Part shown: piece by piece, positions 1 through 8,350 of the stretch
Numbering within the stretch: the stretch's first letter is position 1
Layout: every line of letters begins with the position of its first letter
Source: Phil1 sp964546125
Lineage (GTDB): Bacteria > Bacillota > Clostridia > Christensenellales > CAG-138
DNA: 19,017 nt
Assembly: GCA_964546125.1 (NCBI GenBank)
Contig: CAZJIS010000031.1
Span: 1 to 19,017, forward strand
Reading direction: 5' to 3'
Notes under the pieces: generated by a model
What the model saw: the letters and a program-made list of their open reading frames with translations, nothing else
What the model was told of the DNA's origin: nothing
Database searches by the model: none
Program-made: the position numbers and the translations under genes

Positions 1-1200
1 GAGGCCGAGCACGTCGAGGGCTTCGCGCCCGAGGTCGCGTGGGTGACGATGGGCGGCAAGGAGCAGCTTACCGAGCGCCTCGCGATCCGCCCCACGAGCG
101 AAACCGTCATCGGCGCGATGTATGCGCGCTGGATCCAATCCTACCGCGACCTGCCGCTGCTTCTCAACCAGTGGTGCAACGTCGTGCGCTGGGAGAAGAG
201 CACGCGGCCGTTTTTGCGCACGAGCGAATTCCTCTGGCAGGAAGGTCACACAGCCCACGCTTCGGCGCAGGAGGCGGAGGAGGAAACCATGCGCATGCTC
301 GGCGTTTACAAGGAGTTTGCCGAAAACGTGCTCGCGATCCCCGTGATCGTGGGCAAAAAAAGCGAGAAAGAGAAGTTTGCGGGCGCCGTCGCCACCTATA
401 CGATGGAGGCCATGATGCAGGATGGCAAAGCCCTGCAAATGGGCACTTCGCACTACCTCGGGCAGAACTTCGCCAAGGGGTATGACATCACCTACCTCTC
501 GCGCGAGGGCCGCCTCGAATATTGCTACACGACCTCATGGGGTACTTCAACCCGCATGATCGGCGGCATCGTCATGGTCCACGGGGATGACCGCGGCCTG
601 ATGATGCCACCGCGCGTCGCCCCCACGCAGGTGGTGATTTTGCCCATCGCCCAGCACAAGGAGGGCGTGCTCGACAAGGCGTATGCCCTCAAGCGCGAGC
701 TTGCGGACGCGGGCATCCGCGTGGAACTCGACGCGAGCGAAAACAGCGCCGGCTGGAAGTTCAACGAATGGGAGATGAAAGGCGTGCCCGTGCGCCTCGA
801 GGTCGGCCCCAAGGACATTGAAAAAAATCAGGTCGTGCTCGTGCGGCGCGACAATCATGAAAAGGCGTTTGTGCCCATGAACGATCTCGCGGAAACGGTG
901 AAGGCTCTTCTCGACGCCGTGCACGAGGGCATGCTTGCGCGCGCGCTCGCGTTCCGCGAGGAAAAGACCGTGGATGCGACTGACTTCGAGCAGCTTAAAG
1001 CGGGCGTTTCGGCCGGCTTCGTGCGCGCCATGTGGTGCGGCGAGCGGGCCTGCGAGGATGAAATTAAGGCCAAAACCGGCGCGACCACGCGCTGCATGCC
1101 GCTTGAAGCGGACGCGGCGCGCGAGCAGAAGCTTGGCTGCACCTGCGTGCACTGCGGCAAAAAGGCTAAGGCCATGGCGTATTTTGCGAAGGCTTACTAA
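1..1200 (+). CDS. proS: Prolyl-tRNA synthetase, type 3 (5' end missing)
   Basis: Charges tRNA-Pro with proline in the cytoplasm. The frame is open from base 1 (it begins EAEHVEGFAPEVAWVTMGG), so the gene starts upstream of the window; 399 codons are visible and the N-terminal part is missing. Class II synthetase motif 2 is seen as RWEKSTRPFLRTSEFLWQEG and motif 3 as GTSTRMIGGIVMVHGDDRG. An anticodon-binding domain follows (from about APTQVVILPI), then a C-terminal Cys-rich region (WCGERACEDE, TTRCMP, GCTCVHCGK) ending in AYFAKAY. The zinc-type C-terminal domain with terminal Tyr, and the lack of a bacterial editing insertion between motifs 2 and 3, mark the archaeal/eukaryal-like type 3 enzyme, which is common in Clostridia. 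A weak terminator and a new promoter follow, so it is probably not co-transcribed with pcrA. Confidence 0.96.
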   Translation, partial: EAEHVEGFAPEVAWVTMGGKEQLTERLAIRPTSETVIGAMYARWIQSYRDLPLLLNQWCNVVRWEKSTRPFLRTSEFLWQEGHTAHASAQEAEEETMRMLGVYKEFAENVLAIPVIVGKKSEKEKFAGAVATYTMEAMMQDGKALQMGTSHYLGQNFAKGYDITYLSREGRLEYCYTTSWGTSTRMIGGIVMVHGDDRGLMMPPRVAPTQVVILPIAQHKEGVLDKAYALKRELADAGIRVELDASENSAGWKFNEWEMKGVPVRLEVGPKDIEKNQVVLVRRDNHEKAFVPMNDLAETVKALLDAVHEGMLARALAFREEKTVDATDFEQLKAGVSAGFVRAMWCGERACEDEIKAKTGATTRCMPLEADAAREQKLGCTCVHCGKKAKAMAYFAKAY

Positions 1201-1238
1201 AGTAATTGACAACCGGCAATTGAATGAGGGGTAAATAA

Positions 1239-1275
1239 GGAACGGATTCCGGCGGGTGGGGTCCGTTTCTCTTTC
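1239..1275 (+). terminator. Possible intrinsic terminator after proS
   Basis: AACGGA (1241-1246) can pair with TCCGTT (1262-1267), with a G-rich loop. The stem may extend by one or two weaker pairs, and a pyrimidine run TTTCTCTTTCC follows. It lies 40 bases after the proS stop and just before a good promoter, which suits a transcript end. The stem is short, the loop long and the T run interrupted, so this is tentative. Confidence 0.4.
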
Positions 1276-1300
1276 CATTCATGGGGCGGCATGGTATAAT
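1272..1300 (+). promoter_or_regulatory. SigA-type promoter for pcrA-ligA operon
   Basis: A perfect -10 box TATAAT lies at 1295-1300, preceded by TGG, giving an extended -10 (TGnTATAAT). The -35 candidate TTTCCA (1272-1277) matches TTGACA at four of six positions with a 17-nt spacer. The expected start of transcription, near 1306-1308, leaves about 22 nt of leader before the preferred pcrA start at 1330. Confidence 0.75.
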
Positions 1301-1329
1301 AAACCGGTATGATGAAAAGAGGAATAGGC

Positions 1330-3549
1330 ATGGATGTAAGCGTTCTCAACTCCAGACAGCGCGAGGCCGTAGAGTGCCTCGAGGGGCCTTTGCTCGTGCT
1401 TGCGGGCGCGGGCTCGGGCAAAACGAAGGTGCTCACTTACCGCATCGCAAACCTCGTTGCAAGCGGCGTTAAGCCATGGAACATCCTCGCGCTGACCTTT
1501 ACCAACAAGGCCGCGGGGGAGATGCGCGAGCGCGCGGCGGCGCTTGTGGGCACGGGCGGGCAGGAGCTTTGGGTGACCACATTCCACAGTTTTTGCGCGA
1601 AGCTTTTGCGCATGGAATGCGACAAGCTCGGCTACGAGCGCAATTTCAGCATTTATGACGACGGGGACCAGGTCAAGGTCATCACCGACATCTTGAAGGA
1701 CATGGGCATGAGCGAGCGCAGCATGCCAAAACGCGAGATGAAAGAGCGCATTTCGGCGGCGAAGAACAAATCCCTCGACCCGGAGCGCTATCTTGAAGAG
1801 AACCACGGGGAGGACGGTGGGCTGACGCTGCGTGTTTACCACGCTTACCGCAAGCGCCTCCTGGCCGCCAACGCCCTCGACTTCGACGACCTCATTTTGA
1901 AGGTGCTCGAGCTTTTTGAAGGGTTCCCCGACATCCTCGAAAAATACCGCGCGAAATTCCGCTATGTGCTCGTGGATGAATATCAGGATACGAACATGCC
2001 CCAATACCGGCTCGTGGAGCGCCTTTGCCGCGAGCACGGCAATTTGTGCGTTGTGGGCGACGACGATCAAAGCATTTACGGCTGGCGCGGCGCGGATGTG
2101 AACAACATTTTGAGCTTCGAAAAGGATTTCAAGGGCGCGAAAAGCGTGCGCCTCGAGCAGAACTACCGCTCAACCAAATATATCCTCGACGGGGCCAACG
2201 CCGTCATCGAGAACAACCGCGGCCGCAAGCGTAAAACGCTGTGGACCGATAAGCCCGACGGCGAGCGCATCGCGCGCCACGAAGCGCCCAACGAGCGCGA
2301 GGAGGCGGCCTACATTTGCCGCAAGATCCTCGATGGCGTGCGCGGGGGCGGCAGCTACGGCGATTATGCGATCCTCTACCGCATGAATGCGCAAAGCCGC
2401 GTGATTGAAAGTACGCTCGTCAACTACGGCATTCCGCACAAGGTCTACGGGGGCTTCCGCTTCTATGAGCGGCGCGAGATCGCGGATATTATGAGCTACC
2501 TCAAGCTCATCGCCAACCCCAACGACGATGTGGCGTTTTCGCGCATCGTCAACGTCCCCCGGCGCGGCATCGGCGACAAGGCGCTCGAAGAGCTTCGCCG
2601 CGCGGCGGATGAACATGACGAATCGCTTTTGCTCGCGGCGCTGCGCGGCACGGCCGTTGCCCCGCGCACAATGGCAAAGCTCAAGCCCTTTGCGGATATG
2701 ATGGCCGAATTTTTGGCGCAAAGCCAGCTCATGGAGCTTTCCCGCTTCACCGAGCACATGATCCGCGCCATCGAATATGAAGCCTACCTGCTTGCCGATG
2801 ATAAAAAGGGCGAAGCCGAAGCGCGCATGGAGAACCTGCGCGAGCTCGTGGGCAACATCAAAGAAATCGAGGCGGCGACTCCCGAGGGCGAAAGCGCGCT
2901 CACGGCGTTTTTAGAGAACGTAGCGCTCGTTTCCGACATAGATGCTTTGGATGAGGGCGCGGGCAGCGTGTCGCTGATGACGCTGCACAGCGCAAAGGGG
3001 CTTGAGTTTCCGGTGGTGTTCCTCGCGGGCATGGAGGAGAACGTGTTCCCAACCTACCGCGCGCGCAACGACCTTTCGGGGTCTGCGATGGAAGAGGAGC
3101 GAAGGCTCTGCTATGTGGGCATGACGCGCGCGCGGGAGAAACTCTACCTGATCAATGCCGCCTGCCGCTCGCTCTTTGGCGAGGGGGCGGTGAACCGCCC
3201 GTCGCGCTTCCTCGAGGAGATTCCATCTGAGCTCATCGAGCGGGCGCAGGCTGCGCCCCAACCGCGGCAAAGAACGGACTTTATGCCAGCGGCGCCCGCC
3301 CAAAGAACCTACGCCTCGGCGCAGGGCTTCGGCGCGTTCCGCCCGCCGGCGAAGCCGGCGGCGCCCGTCGTTCGTAACGAGAACGCGGCCTTTGCACCGT
3401 TTTCGCGCGTGATACACGAAAAATTCGGCCCGGGCATCGTGCTTGAGGTTTCCGGCAGCGGGGCCTCGGCGACCGTGACGGTCGATTTCGATCAGGGCGG
3501 GGTCAAGCGCTTCGCCGCGGCCTATGCGCCGCTGACAAACGAAGAATGA
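1330..3549 (+). CDS. pcrA: ATP-dependent DNA helicase PcrA (UvrD/Rep family)
   Basis: Superfamily 1A 3'-5' helicase for nucleotide-excision repair, removal of RecA filaments and plasmid replication. The 739-residue length is normal. Motifs in order: Q motif LNSRQREAV (Q10), Walker A AGAGSGKT (25-32), Walker B VDEYQDTN (from 215; the usual form is DEFQDTN), GDDDQSIYGWRGAD, LEQNYRST, TLHSAKGLEFPVVF and CYVGMTRAREKLYL. An Ala/Pro/Gln-rich linker leads to a C-terminal Tudor-like domain (about 690-739, VIHEKFGPGIVLEV), which binds RNA polymerase in Bacillus PcrA. ATG 1330 is chosen because AGAGGA at 1318-1323 sits 6 nt before it. In-frame ATGs at 1309 and 1312 fall almost on the predicted transcription start and lack a ribosome site. 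ligA follows 22 nt after the stop, as in many Bacillota. Confidence 0.97.
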   Translation: MDVSVLNSRQREAVECLEGPLLVLAGAGSGKTKVLTYRIANLVASGVKPWNILALTFTNKAAGEMRERAAALVGTGGQELWVTTFHSFCAKLLRMECDKLGYERNFSIYDDGDQVKVITDILKDMGMSERSMPKREMKERISAAKNKSLDPERYLEENHGEDGGLTLRVYHAYRKRLLAANALDFDDLILKVLELFEGFPDILEKYRAKFRYVLVDEYQDTNMPQYRLVERLCREHGNLCVVGDDDQSIYGWRGADVNNILSFEKDFKGAKSVRLEQNYRSTKYILDGANAVIENNRGRKRKTLWTDKPDGERIARHEAPNEREEAAYICRKILDGVRGGGSYGDYAILYRMNAQSRVIESTLVNYGIPHKVYGGFRFYERREIADIMSYLKLIANPNDDVAFSRIVNVPRRGIGDKALEELRRAADEHDESLLLAALRGTAVAPRTMAKLKPFADMMAEFLAQSQLMELSRFTEHMIRAIEYEAYLLADDKKGEAEARMENLRELVGNIKEIEAATPEGESALTAFLENVALVSDIDALDEGAGSVSLMTLHSAKGLEFPVVFLAGMEENVFPTYRARNDLSGSAMEEERRLCYVGMTRAREKLYLINAACRSLFGEGAVNRPSRFLEEIPSELIERAQAAPQPRQRTDFMPAAPAQRTYASAQGFGAFRPPAKPAAPVVRNENAAFAPFSRVIHEKFGPGIVLEVSGSGASATVTVDFDQGGVKRFAAAYAPLTNEE

Positions 3550-3571
3550 GCGCATGAAGGGGGAGGCGCCT

Positions 3572-5545
3572 ATGCAAGCGCGCATGAGAGAGCTTGTCGA
3601 CCGGCTCAATGAATATGCAAAGGCCTATTATGTAATGGACGCGCCCGCCGTGAGCGACGCGGAGTACGACGCGCTCTTTGATGAACTTGTCGCCCTTGAA
3701 AAAGAAACCGGCGCTGTGCTTGCCGATTCTCCCACGCGCCGCGTGGGCGGCGAGCCGCTTGCAAAATTCACGCCGCACCGGCATATCGCGCGGCTGTGGA
3801 GCCTCGACAAAGTGCGCACTAAAGCGGAGCTTGCCGATTGGGCCGCCCGCGCCGAACGCATGCGCGCGCAGCAGGGGGCGCAGCTTCCTCCGCTGCGCTT
3901 TTCGCTCGAATATAAGCTCGACGGGCTTGCGGTGAACCTCACCTACGATGGGGGACGGCTCATCGCGGCCGCCACGCGCGGCAACGGCGTGGTGGGCGAG
4001 GCGATCTTGCCGCAGATCGAGACCATCCGCTCGATCCCTCTTACGATACCATTCCAGGGGAAGATGGAGGTGCAGGGCGAGGGCATCATGCGCCTTTCGG
4101 TGCTCGAGGCGCTCAACCGCGCAGGCGGCGAGCCGCTCAAAAACGCGCGCAACGCCGCCGCGGGCGCGCTGCGCAACCTCGATCCGCGCGTGACGGCGCA
4201 GCGCAAGCTCGATTGCTTCTGTTACAGCATCGGTTATATCGAGGGCAAAACGTTTGCAAGCCACGAGGAAGTCATGGCGTTCCTCACTGAAAACGGCCTG
4301 CCCATGAGCCCGTATTTTCGGGTGTATGACGACATTGGGGCGGTCATTGCCGGCATCGACGAGGCGGAAGAGACGCGCGGCGCGCTCGATTTTCTTATCG
4401 ACGGCATGGTCGTGAAGATCTGCGACATGAGTACCCGCGCGCTTTTTGGCGCGACGGACCGCTTTCCGCGCTGGGCCATCGCCTATAAATTCGCTGCGCA
4501 AGAGACGACCACCACCGTGCGCGCCGTCACCTGGGAGGTGGGGCGCACGGGCAAACTTACGCCGCGTGCGACGCTCGAGCCGGTTGAGCTTGCGGGGGCC
4601 ACCATCAGCCACGCGACCCTCAACAATTATGATGACATTTTGCGCAAGCGCGTTGGCATCGGTTCGCGCGTGTTCCTTCGGCGCAGCAACGATGTGATTC
4701 CCGAAATTCTCGGCGCGGTCGAGGGGGATGCGCCTGAGCGCCAGGTCGAAAAGCCATCGCGCTGCCCCGCGTGCGGCGCGCATGTGGAGCACCGGGGCGT
4801 GCACCTCTATTGCACCAACGCCCTCTCGTGTCCGCCGCAGATCGCGGGCGCGCTCGAGCACTATGCCTCGCGCGAGGCGATGGACATCGAGGGCCTTTCG
4901 GAAAAAACGGCGGCGCTTTTGGTCGAGGCGGTACAGCTTCGCAGCATTCCCGATCTTTATGAGCTTACCGAAGCGGAGCTCATGGCCCTCGAGGGCTTCA
5001 AGGAGAAAAAGACCCAAAACTTGCTTTGCGCCATCGAACGCAGCAAGGACTGCGCGCTCGGTGCGTTCCTTTTCGCGATCGGCATTCCCAACATCGGCGC
5101 GAAAACAGCGCGCGATCTCGCGCGGGCGTTCGGCACGCTCGAAGCGGTGCGCGCGGCCGGGTATGAGGCGCTTGTCGCCATCCCCGACGTGGGCGATGTG
5201 GTCGCCCGCAGCATACTCGATTATTTCAACGATCCCGCCATCGCAAACGGGATCGACAGGCTCCTCGCGCACGGCGTTGCGCCGCGCCCGGAGGAGGCGC
5301 CCGCCGGCGCAAGCCCTCTTTTAGGCAAGACCGTGGTCGTCACCGGCGCGATGGAGCGCATGACGCGCCCCGAAATTGAGGCGCTGATCGAAAAGCTCGG
5401 CGGCAAGGCGGCCTCCTCGGTGAGCAAGAAGACCGACTTCGTGCTCGCGGGGCCGGGGGCCGGCAGCAAACGCGCGCGGGCGGAAGAACTCAACCTTACG
5501 ATACTCGACGAAACCGAATTTTTCACTTTGATCGGAGAAAGCTGA
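3572..5545 (+). CDS. ligA: NAD-dependent DNA ligase LigA
   Basis: Seals nicks during replication and repair, using NAD+ to form a ligase-AMP intermediate. 657 residues, near the family norm of about 670. Domain Ia is seen as YYVMDAPAVSDAEYDAL. The adenylated lysine lies in EYKLDGLAV at K115, the same number as in the E. coli enzyme. RNAAAGALRNLDP, GMVVKI and RWAIAYKFAAQE complete the nucleotidyltransferase core. The OB fold carries VGRTGKLTPRATLEPV. A four-Cys zinc finger lies at C398, C401, C414 and C420, then helix-hairpin-helix repeats, then a BRCT domain from about 583. Variant positions include RLWSLDKV where many LigA proteins have PMLSL, and RSNDVIPEI where they have RAGDVIP. ATG 3572 is preferred because AAGGGGGAGG (3557-3566) precedes it by 5 nt; the in-frame ATG 3554 would place that ribosome site inside the gene. 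Downstream junction: TGATG overlap. Confidence 0.97.
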   Translation: MQARMRELVDRLNEYAKAYYVMDAPAVSDAEYDALFDELVALEKETGAVLADSPTRRVGGEPLAKFTPHRHIARLWSLDKVRTKAELADWAARAERMRAQQGAQLPPLRFSLEYKLDGLAVNLTYDGGRLIAAATRGNGVVGEAILPQIETIRSIPLTIPFQGKMEVQGEGIMRLSVLEALNRAGGEPLKNARNAAAGALRNLDPRVTAQRKLDCFCYSIGYIEGKTFASHEEVMAFLTENGLPMSPYFRVYDDIGAVIAGIDEAEETRGALDFLIDGMVVKICDMSTRALFGATDRFPRWAIAYKFAAQETTTTVRAVTWEVGRTGKLTPRATLEPVELAGATISHATLNNYDDILRKRVGIGSRVFLRRSNDVIPEILGAVEGDAPERQVEKPSRCPACGAHVEHRGVHLYCTNALSCPPQIAGALEHYASREAMDIEGLSEKTAALLVEAVQLRSIPDLYELTEAELMALEGFKEKKTQNLLCAIERSKDCALGAFLFAIGIPNIGAKTARDLARAFGTLEAVRAAGYEALVAIPDVGDVVARSILDYFNDPAIANGIDRLLAHGVAPRPEEAPAGASPLLGKTVVVTGAMERMTRPEIEALIEKLGGKAASSVSKKTDFVLAGPGAGSKRARAEELNLTILDETEFFTLIGES

Positions 5546-6507
5546 TGCGCATCGGCAAGCTGGATAACGACGACCTCAACGAACTGATTCTCTCAAAATT
5601 CAAAAAGTGCCGCGACGAGGTGGTGCTCTCCCCCCGCGTGGGCGTCGACTGCGCGGCGGTGGAGCTTGGGGGCCGCCTGGCGGTGCTCTCGACCGACCCC
5701 ATCACCTCGGCAAGCACGGGCCTTGGCACGCTCACCGTGCACGTCAACTGCAACGACGCCGCCGCCGCCGGGGCGGAGCCGCTCGGGCTCCTCGTCACGC
5801 TTCTCGTGCCGCCCGAGGCGACGCGCGGGGATATCGCGCGCGTGGCCGATGAGCTTGCCGCGGCGGCCCTTGAAGCGAACATCGAGATCATTGGCGGGCA
5901 TACGGAGGTGACGCCCGCTGTGACGCGCATGGTCACCTGCGCCTCGGTCATCGCGCGCGCAGGCGAGCACGGGCTGATTCTTCCCTCCGGCATGCGCGAG
6001 GGGGATGACGTCGTGCTCACCAAATGGGCGGGGCTTGAGGGCAGCGCCGTGATCGCCGCGGATCACGCGGACAAGCTTGCGAACCTGAGCGAGGCGGAGC
6101 TTTGCGGGGCGCGCGCGCTGCTCTCCCACATCAGCGTCGTGAAAGAGGGGCTGTTCGCGGCCTCGTATGGCGCGCACGCCATGCACGATGTGACCGAAGG
6201 CGGCGTGCTCGGCGCGGCGTGGGAATTGGCCGAAGCTTCGGGCTGCGGCATTGTCATCGATGCGGCGCGCGTGCCCGTGCTGCCCATCACCCAAAAGATC
6301 TGCGCGGCGCTTGGGCTCAATCCACTTCGCCTGCTTGCAAGCGGGGCGATGCTGATCGCCTGCGAAAACGGGGGGGCGCTCGTCGCGGGCCTTGCCGCCA
6401 TCGGCGTGCACGCCGCCGTCATAGGCCGCGCCGGCGGCGAGGGCGCGCGGCTCGCGGATGGCGCATTGATCGAAGCGCCGGGGGCGGACGAGCTGTATAA
6501 GCTCTAA
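5545..6507 (+). CDS. AIR synthase-related / HypE-like protein
   Basis: A 320-residue member of the PurM/HypE ATP-binding superfamily, in a branch widespread in Clostridia but without an assigned reaction that I know of. Visible signatures are VGVDCAAVEL, STDPITSAS, the AIRS-type stretch HVNCNDAAAAGAEPLG, GGHTEVTP, TKWAGLEGSAV and HDVTEGGVLGAAWE, ending ADELYKL. HypE proteins proper end in a PRIC-type cysteine that carries the carbamoyl/cyano group. That cysteine is absent here and no hyp genes are nearby, so canonical [NiFe]-hydrogenase maturation is unlikely. The start codon shares one base with the ligA stop (TGATG), and GGAGA at 5534-5538 is the ribosome site, so translation is probably coupled to ligA. 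The molecular role is unknown; the nucleotide-binding fold is the confident part. Confidence 0.88.
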   Translation: MRIGKLDNDDLNELILSKFKKCRDEVVLSPRVGVDCAAVELGGRLAVLSTDPITSASTGLGTLTVHVNCNDAAAAGAEPLGLLVTLLVPPEATRGDIARVADELAAAALEANIEIIGGHTEVTPAVTRMVTCASVIARAGEHGLILPSGMREGDDVVLTKWAGLEGSAVIAADHADKLANLSEAELCGARALLSHISVVKEGLFAASYGAHAMHDVTEGGVLGAAWELAEASGCGIVIDAARVPVLPITQKICAALGLNPLRLLASGAMLIACENGGALVAGLAAIGVHAAVIGRAGGEGARLADGALIEAPGADELYKL

Positions 6508-6517
6508 AGTCACCTCT

Positions 6518-6545
6518 TTTGCATCGGGCGTTTTTGTGGTATCAT
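6518..6545 (+). promoter_or_regulatory. Extended -10 promoter for yicC-gmk-rpoZ
   Basis: The -10 TATCAT (6540-6545) is preceded by TGG (6537-6539), forming an extended -10. The -35 candidate TTTGCA (6518-6523) lies 16 nt upstream and matches four of six consensus positions. It is in the 69-nt gap after the AIR-synthase-like gene; no clear terminator is seen in that gap, so read-through from ligA is also possible. Confidence 0.65.
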
Positions 6546-6576
6546 GTTAATTTAGGAAGAGTATTGGAGGGTTTGC

Positions 6577-7455
6577 ATGGCAAGCAGCATGACGGGCTTT
6601 GGCAGGGCGAGCGCCGCGGCGGACGGGCGGGAACTTACGGTTGAACTCAAGAGCGTGAATCACCGCTACCTCGACCTTGCGTTTCGCATGCCAAGATCCG
6701 TTTCCTTCGCGGAAGATGCGCTGCGCGCAAAGCTCGGCGAGCTTTTCTCGCGCGGACACGTGGATGTTTACCTCGATTATAAAAACAACCGCTCCGACGC
6801 GGGCCGCGTCGTGATCGACGAGCGGCTGCTCGGCGCGTATCTTGCGGCGGCGCGGGCGGTGGGCGAAACCTATGGCCTGGAAGATGATTTTACGCTCTCG
6901 GCAGCCATGCGCCTTCCCGATGTGTTCGATGTGAAAAAGGCCGATGAAGACCGCGAGGCGGTCACCGCCCTCGCGCTCGAGGCGCTTGCGGGGGCTGCGA
7001 TGGAACTCAGGTCGGCGCGGGCCGAGGAGGGCGCGCGGCTTTGCCGCGATCTCCTTGCGCGGCTCGACGTGCTCGAAACGCTTACTTTTGCCATCGCGCA
7101 GCGCGCGCCAAAGGTCGTGGAAGATTACCGCGCGCGGCTCGAGGAGCGCATCGCGGCGGTCGTTGCCAGCGTTGAGGTCGACAGGGCGCGCCTTGCAACG
7201 GAAATCGCTTTGTTTGGCGACAGGGCCAGCGTCGACGAGGAGCTTGTGCGCCTTGCAAGCCACATCGCGCAGATGCGCGCGCTGCTCACTTCCGGCGACG
7301 CTGTGGGCCGCAGGCTCGATTTTGTGGTGCAGGAGCTCAACCGCGAGTTCAATACCATCGGCTCCAAGGCAAACGACGCCGAGCTTTCGCAAAACGTGAT
7401 TCTCGGCAAGGCTGAAATCGAGAAGATTCGCGAGCAGGTGCAGAACATTGAGTGA
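6577..7455 (+). CDS. yicC: YicC/YloC family endoribonuclease
   Basis: Member of the conserved YicC/YloC family, shown in other bacteria to have endoribonuclease activity and to influence RNA turnover. 292 residues, the usual size. The N-terminal signature MASSMTGFGRA and KSVNHRYLDLAFRMP, and the C-terminal DUF1732 hallmark (REFNTIGSKANDAEL, then EKIREQVQNIE), are both intact. Ribosome site GGAGG (6566-6570) lies 6 nt before ATG 6577. It is first in a yicC-gmk-rpoZ unit behind its own promoter, and its last 8 nt overlap the preferred gmk start. In most Bacillota a small remA gene lies between yicC and gmk; here there is no room for it. Confidence 0.95.
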   Translation: MASSMTGFGRASAAADGRELTVELKSVNHRYLDLAFRMPRSVSFAEDALRAKLGELFSRGHVDVYLDYKNNRSDAGRVVIDERLLGAYLAAARAVGETYGLEDDFTLSAAMRLPDVFDVKKADEDREAVTALALEALAGAAMELRSARAEEGARLCRDLLARLDVLETLTFAIAQRAPKVVEDYRARLEERIAAVVASVEVDRARLATEIALFGDRASVDEELVRLASHIAQMRALLTSGDAVGRRLDFVVQELNREFNTIGSKANDAELSQNVILGKAEIEKIREQVQNIE

Positions 7456-8086
7456 GCAGATCAGCATGGCGCATAAGGCGGGCCAGGGCAGGCTCATCGT
7501 GATATCCGGCCCCTCGGGCGTGGGCAAGGGAACTATTTGCGAGGCGGTTTTGAAGCGCGATCCGCAGCTTCGCATGTCCGTTTCCGCTACCACGCGCGCC
7601 CCGCGTCCCGGGGAAGAGGACGGCGTGCACTACCACTTCGTGTCGCGCGAGGCGTTCGAGCGCATGATCCGGGCGGATGAGCTGCTTGAATATATGGACG
7701 TGTTCGGCATGAACTATTACGGCACGCCTGCGAAATTCGTGGACGATGCGCTCGAAGAGGGCTATGACGTCATCCTCGAAATCGAGGTGAACGGCGCGCG
7801 CAACGTCAAGCGCAAGCGGCCCGAGGCGATCGCGATCTTCATTGCCCCGCCCTCGATGCGCGCGCTGCACGAGCGGCTCGAACACCGCGGCACGGAAACC
7901 GCCGAGCAGATCGACCGGCGCTACGCCATCGCTCACATGGAAATGGCGTGTTTGCCCGAATACGACTACCTCGTCATCAACGATGATGTCGCGCGCGCCG
8001 AGGCGGACGTCGCCTGCATCATTCGCGCCGAGCGCCTGCGCACCTGCCGCTCTTACATGCTCCACGATATTTTGAAGGAGGATTAA
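7448..8086 (+). CDS. gmk: Guanylate kinase
   Basis: Phosphorylates GMP (and dGMP) to GDP with ATP, feeding GTP and (p)ppGpp pools. The P-loop SGPSGVGKGT (K27 when numbered from TTG 7448) is followed by SVSATTRAPRPGEEDGVHY, the GMP-binding region, then FVSREAFERMI, LLEYMDVFGMNYYGTP and LEIEVNGARNVKRK, all typical of Gmk. From TTG 7448 it has 212 residues. That start has AGGTG at 7436-7440 and an 8-nt overlap with yicC. ATG 7466 is the alternative start (206 residues), but its upstream ribosome site is poor. Family proteins often have only a few residues before the P-loop strand, so the start is not settled. rpoZ follows 3 nt after the stop, the usual partner order. Confidence 0.96.
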   Translation: MSEQISMAHKAGQGRLIVISGPSGVGKGTICEAVLKRDPQLRMSVSATTRAPRPGEEDGVHYHFVSREAFERMIRADELLEYMDVFGMNYYGTPAKFVDDALEEGYDVILEIEVNGARNVKRKRPEAIAIFIAPPSMRALHERLEHRGTETAEQIDRRYAIAHMEMACLPEYDYLVINDDVARAEADVACIIRAERLRTCRSYMLHDILKED

Positions 8087-8089
8087 CAT

Positions 8090-8290
8090 ATGATTAATAA
8101 GCCGGCCATCGGGGATTTGCAAAAACAAATCGATTGCCGCTACATGCTCGTGTCGGTCGTCGCCAAGCGCGCACGCCAGCTCACCGGGCATGACGATGTG
8201 CTCAAGGACCGCAAGGCGGTCTCCATCGCCGTTGAAGAGCTTGAACAGGGGAGGCTCGCCATCACCTATCCCGAGGAAAGCGCGAAGTAA
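8090..8290 (+). CDS. rpoZ: RNA polymerase omega subunit
   Basis: Small subunit that assists assembly of RNA polymerase by chaperoning beta prime. 66 residues, typical of Bacillota omega. The recognisable core is DCRYMLVSVVAKRARQL followed by KAVSIAVEELEQGRL. A perfect AAGGAGG ribosome site (8075-8081) lies inside the end of gmk, 8 nt before ATG 8090; only 3 nt separate the two genes, so they are co-transcribed and probably coupled. A strong intrinsic terminator begins 29 nt after the stop and closes the yicC-gmk-rpoZ transcript. The usual next gene, coaBC, is absent. Confidence 0.93.
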   Translation: MINKPAIGDLQKQIDCRYMLVSVVAKRARQLTGHDDVLKDRKAVSIAVEELEQGRLAITYPEESAK

Positions 8291-8319
8291 CAGGCCCCAT
8301 CAACATCGAAACTGCAGCG

Positions 8320-8350
8320 GCTCCGCCTGATGCGGAGCTTTTGCGTTTTT
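8320..8350 (+). terminator. Intrinsic terminator after rpoZ
   Basis: Perfect 7-bp stem GCTCCGC (8320-8326) and GCGGAGC (8332-8338) with a 5-nt loop CTGAT, followed by TTTTGCGTTTTT. It lies 29 nt past the rpoZ stop. The T tract also overlaps the region where the -35 box of the priA promoter would lie. Confidence 0.85.

Noticed and set aside
1206..1237. TTGACA (1206-1211) with TAAATA (1232-1237) as the pcrA promoter
   Set aside because: The spacer is 20 nt and the candidate lies upstream of the likely proS terminator. The extended -10 at 1292-1300 is much better.
1309..1329. pcrA starting at ATG 1309 or 1312
   Set aside because: It would be almost leaderless relative to the promoter and has no ribosome site; AGAGGA is correctly placed for ATG 1330.
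3503..5272. 589-codon open frame on the - strand opposite ligA
   Set aside because: It is antisense to a gene with clear LigA motifs, has a biased Arg/His/Ala composition and no recognisable domain. Long antisense frames are expected when codon third positions are GC-rich.
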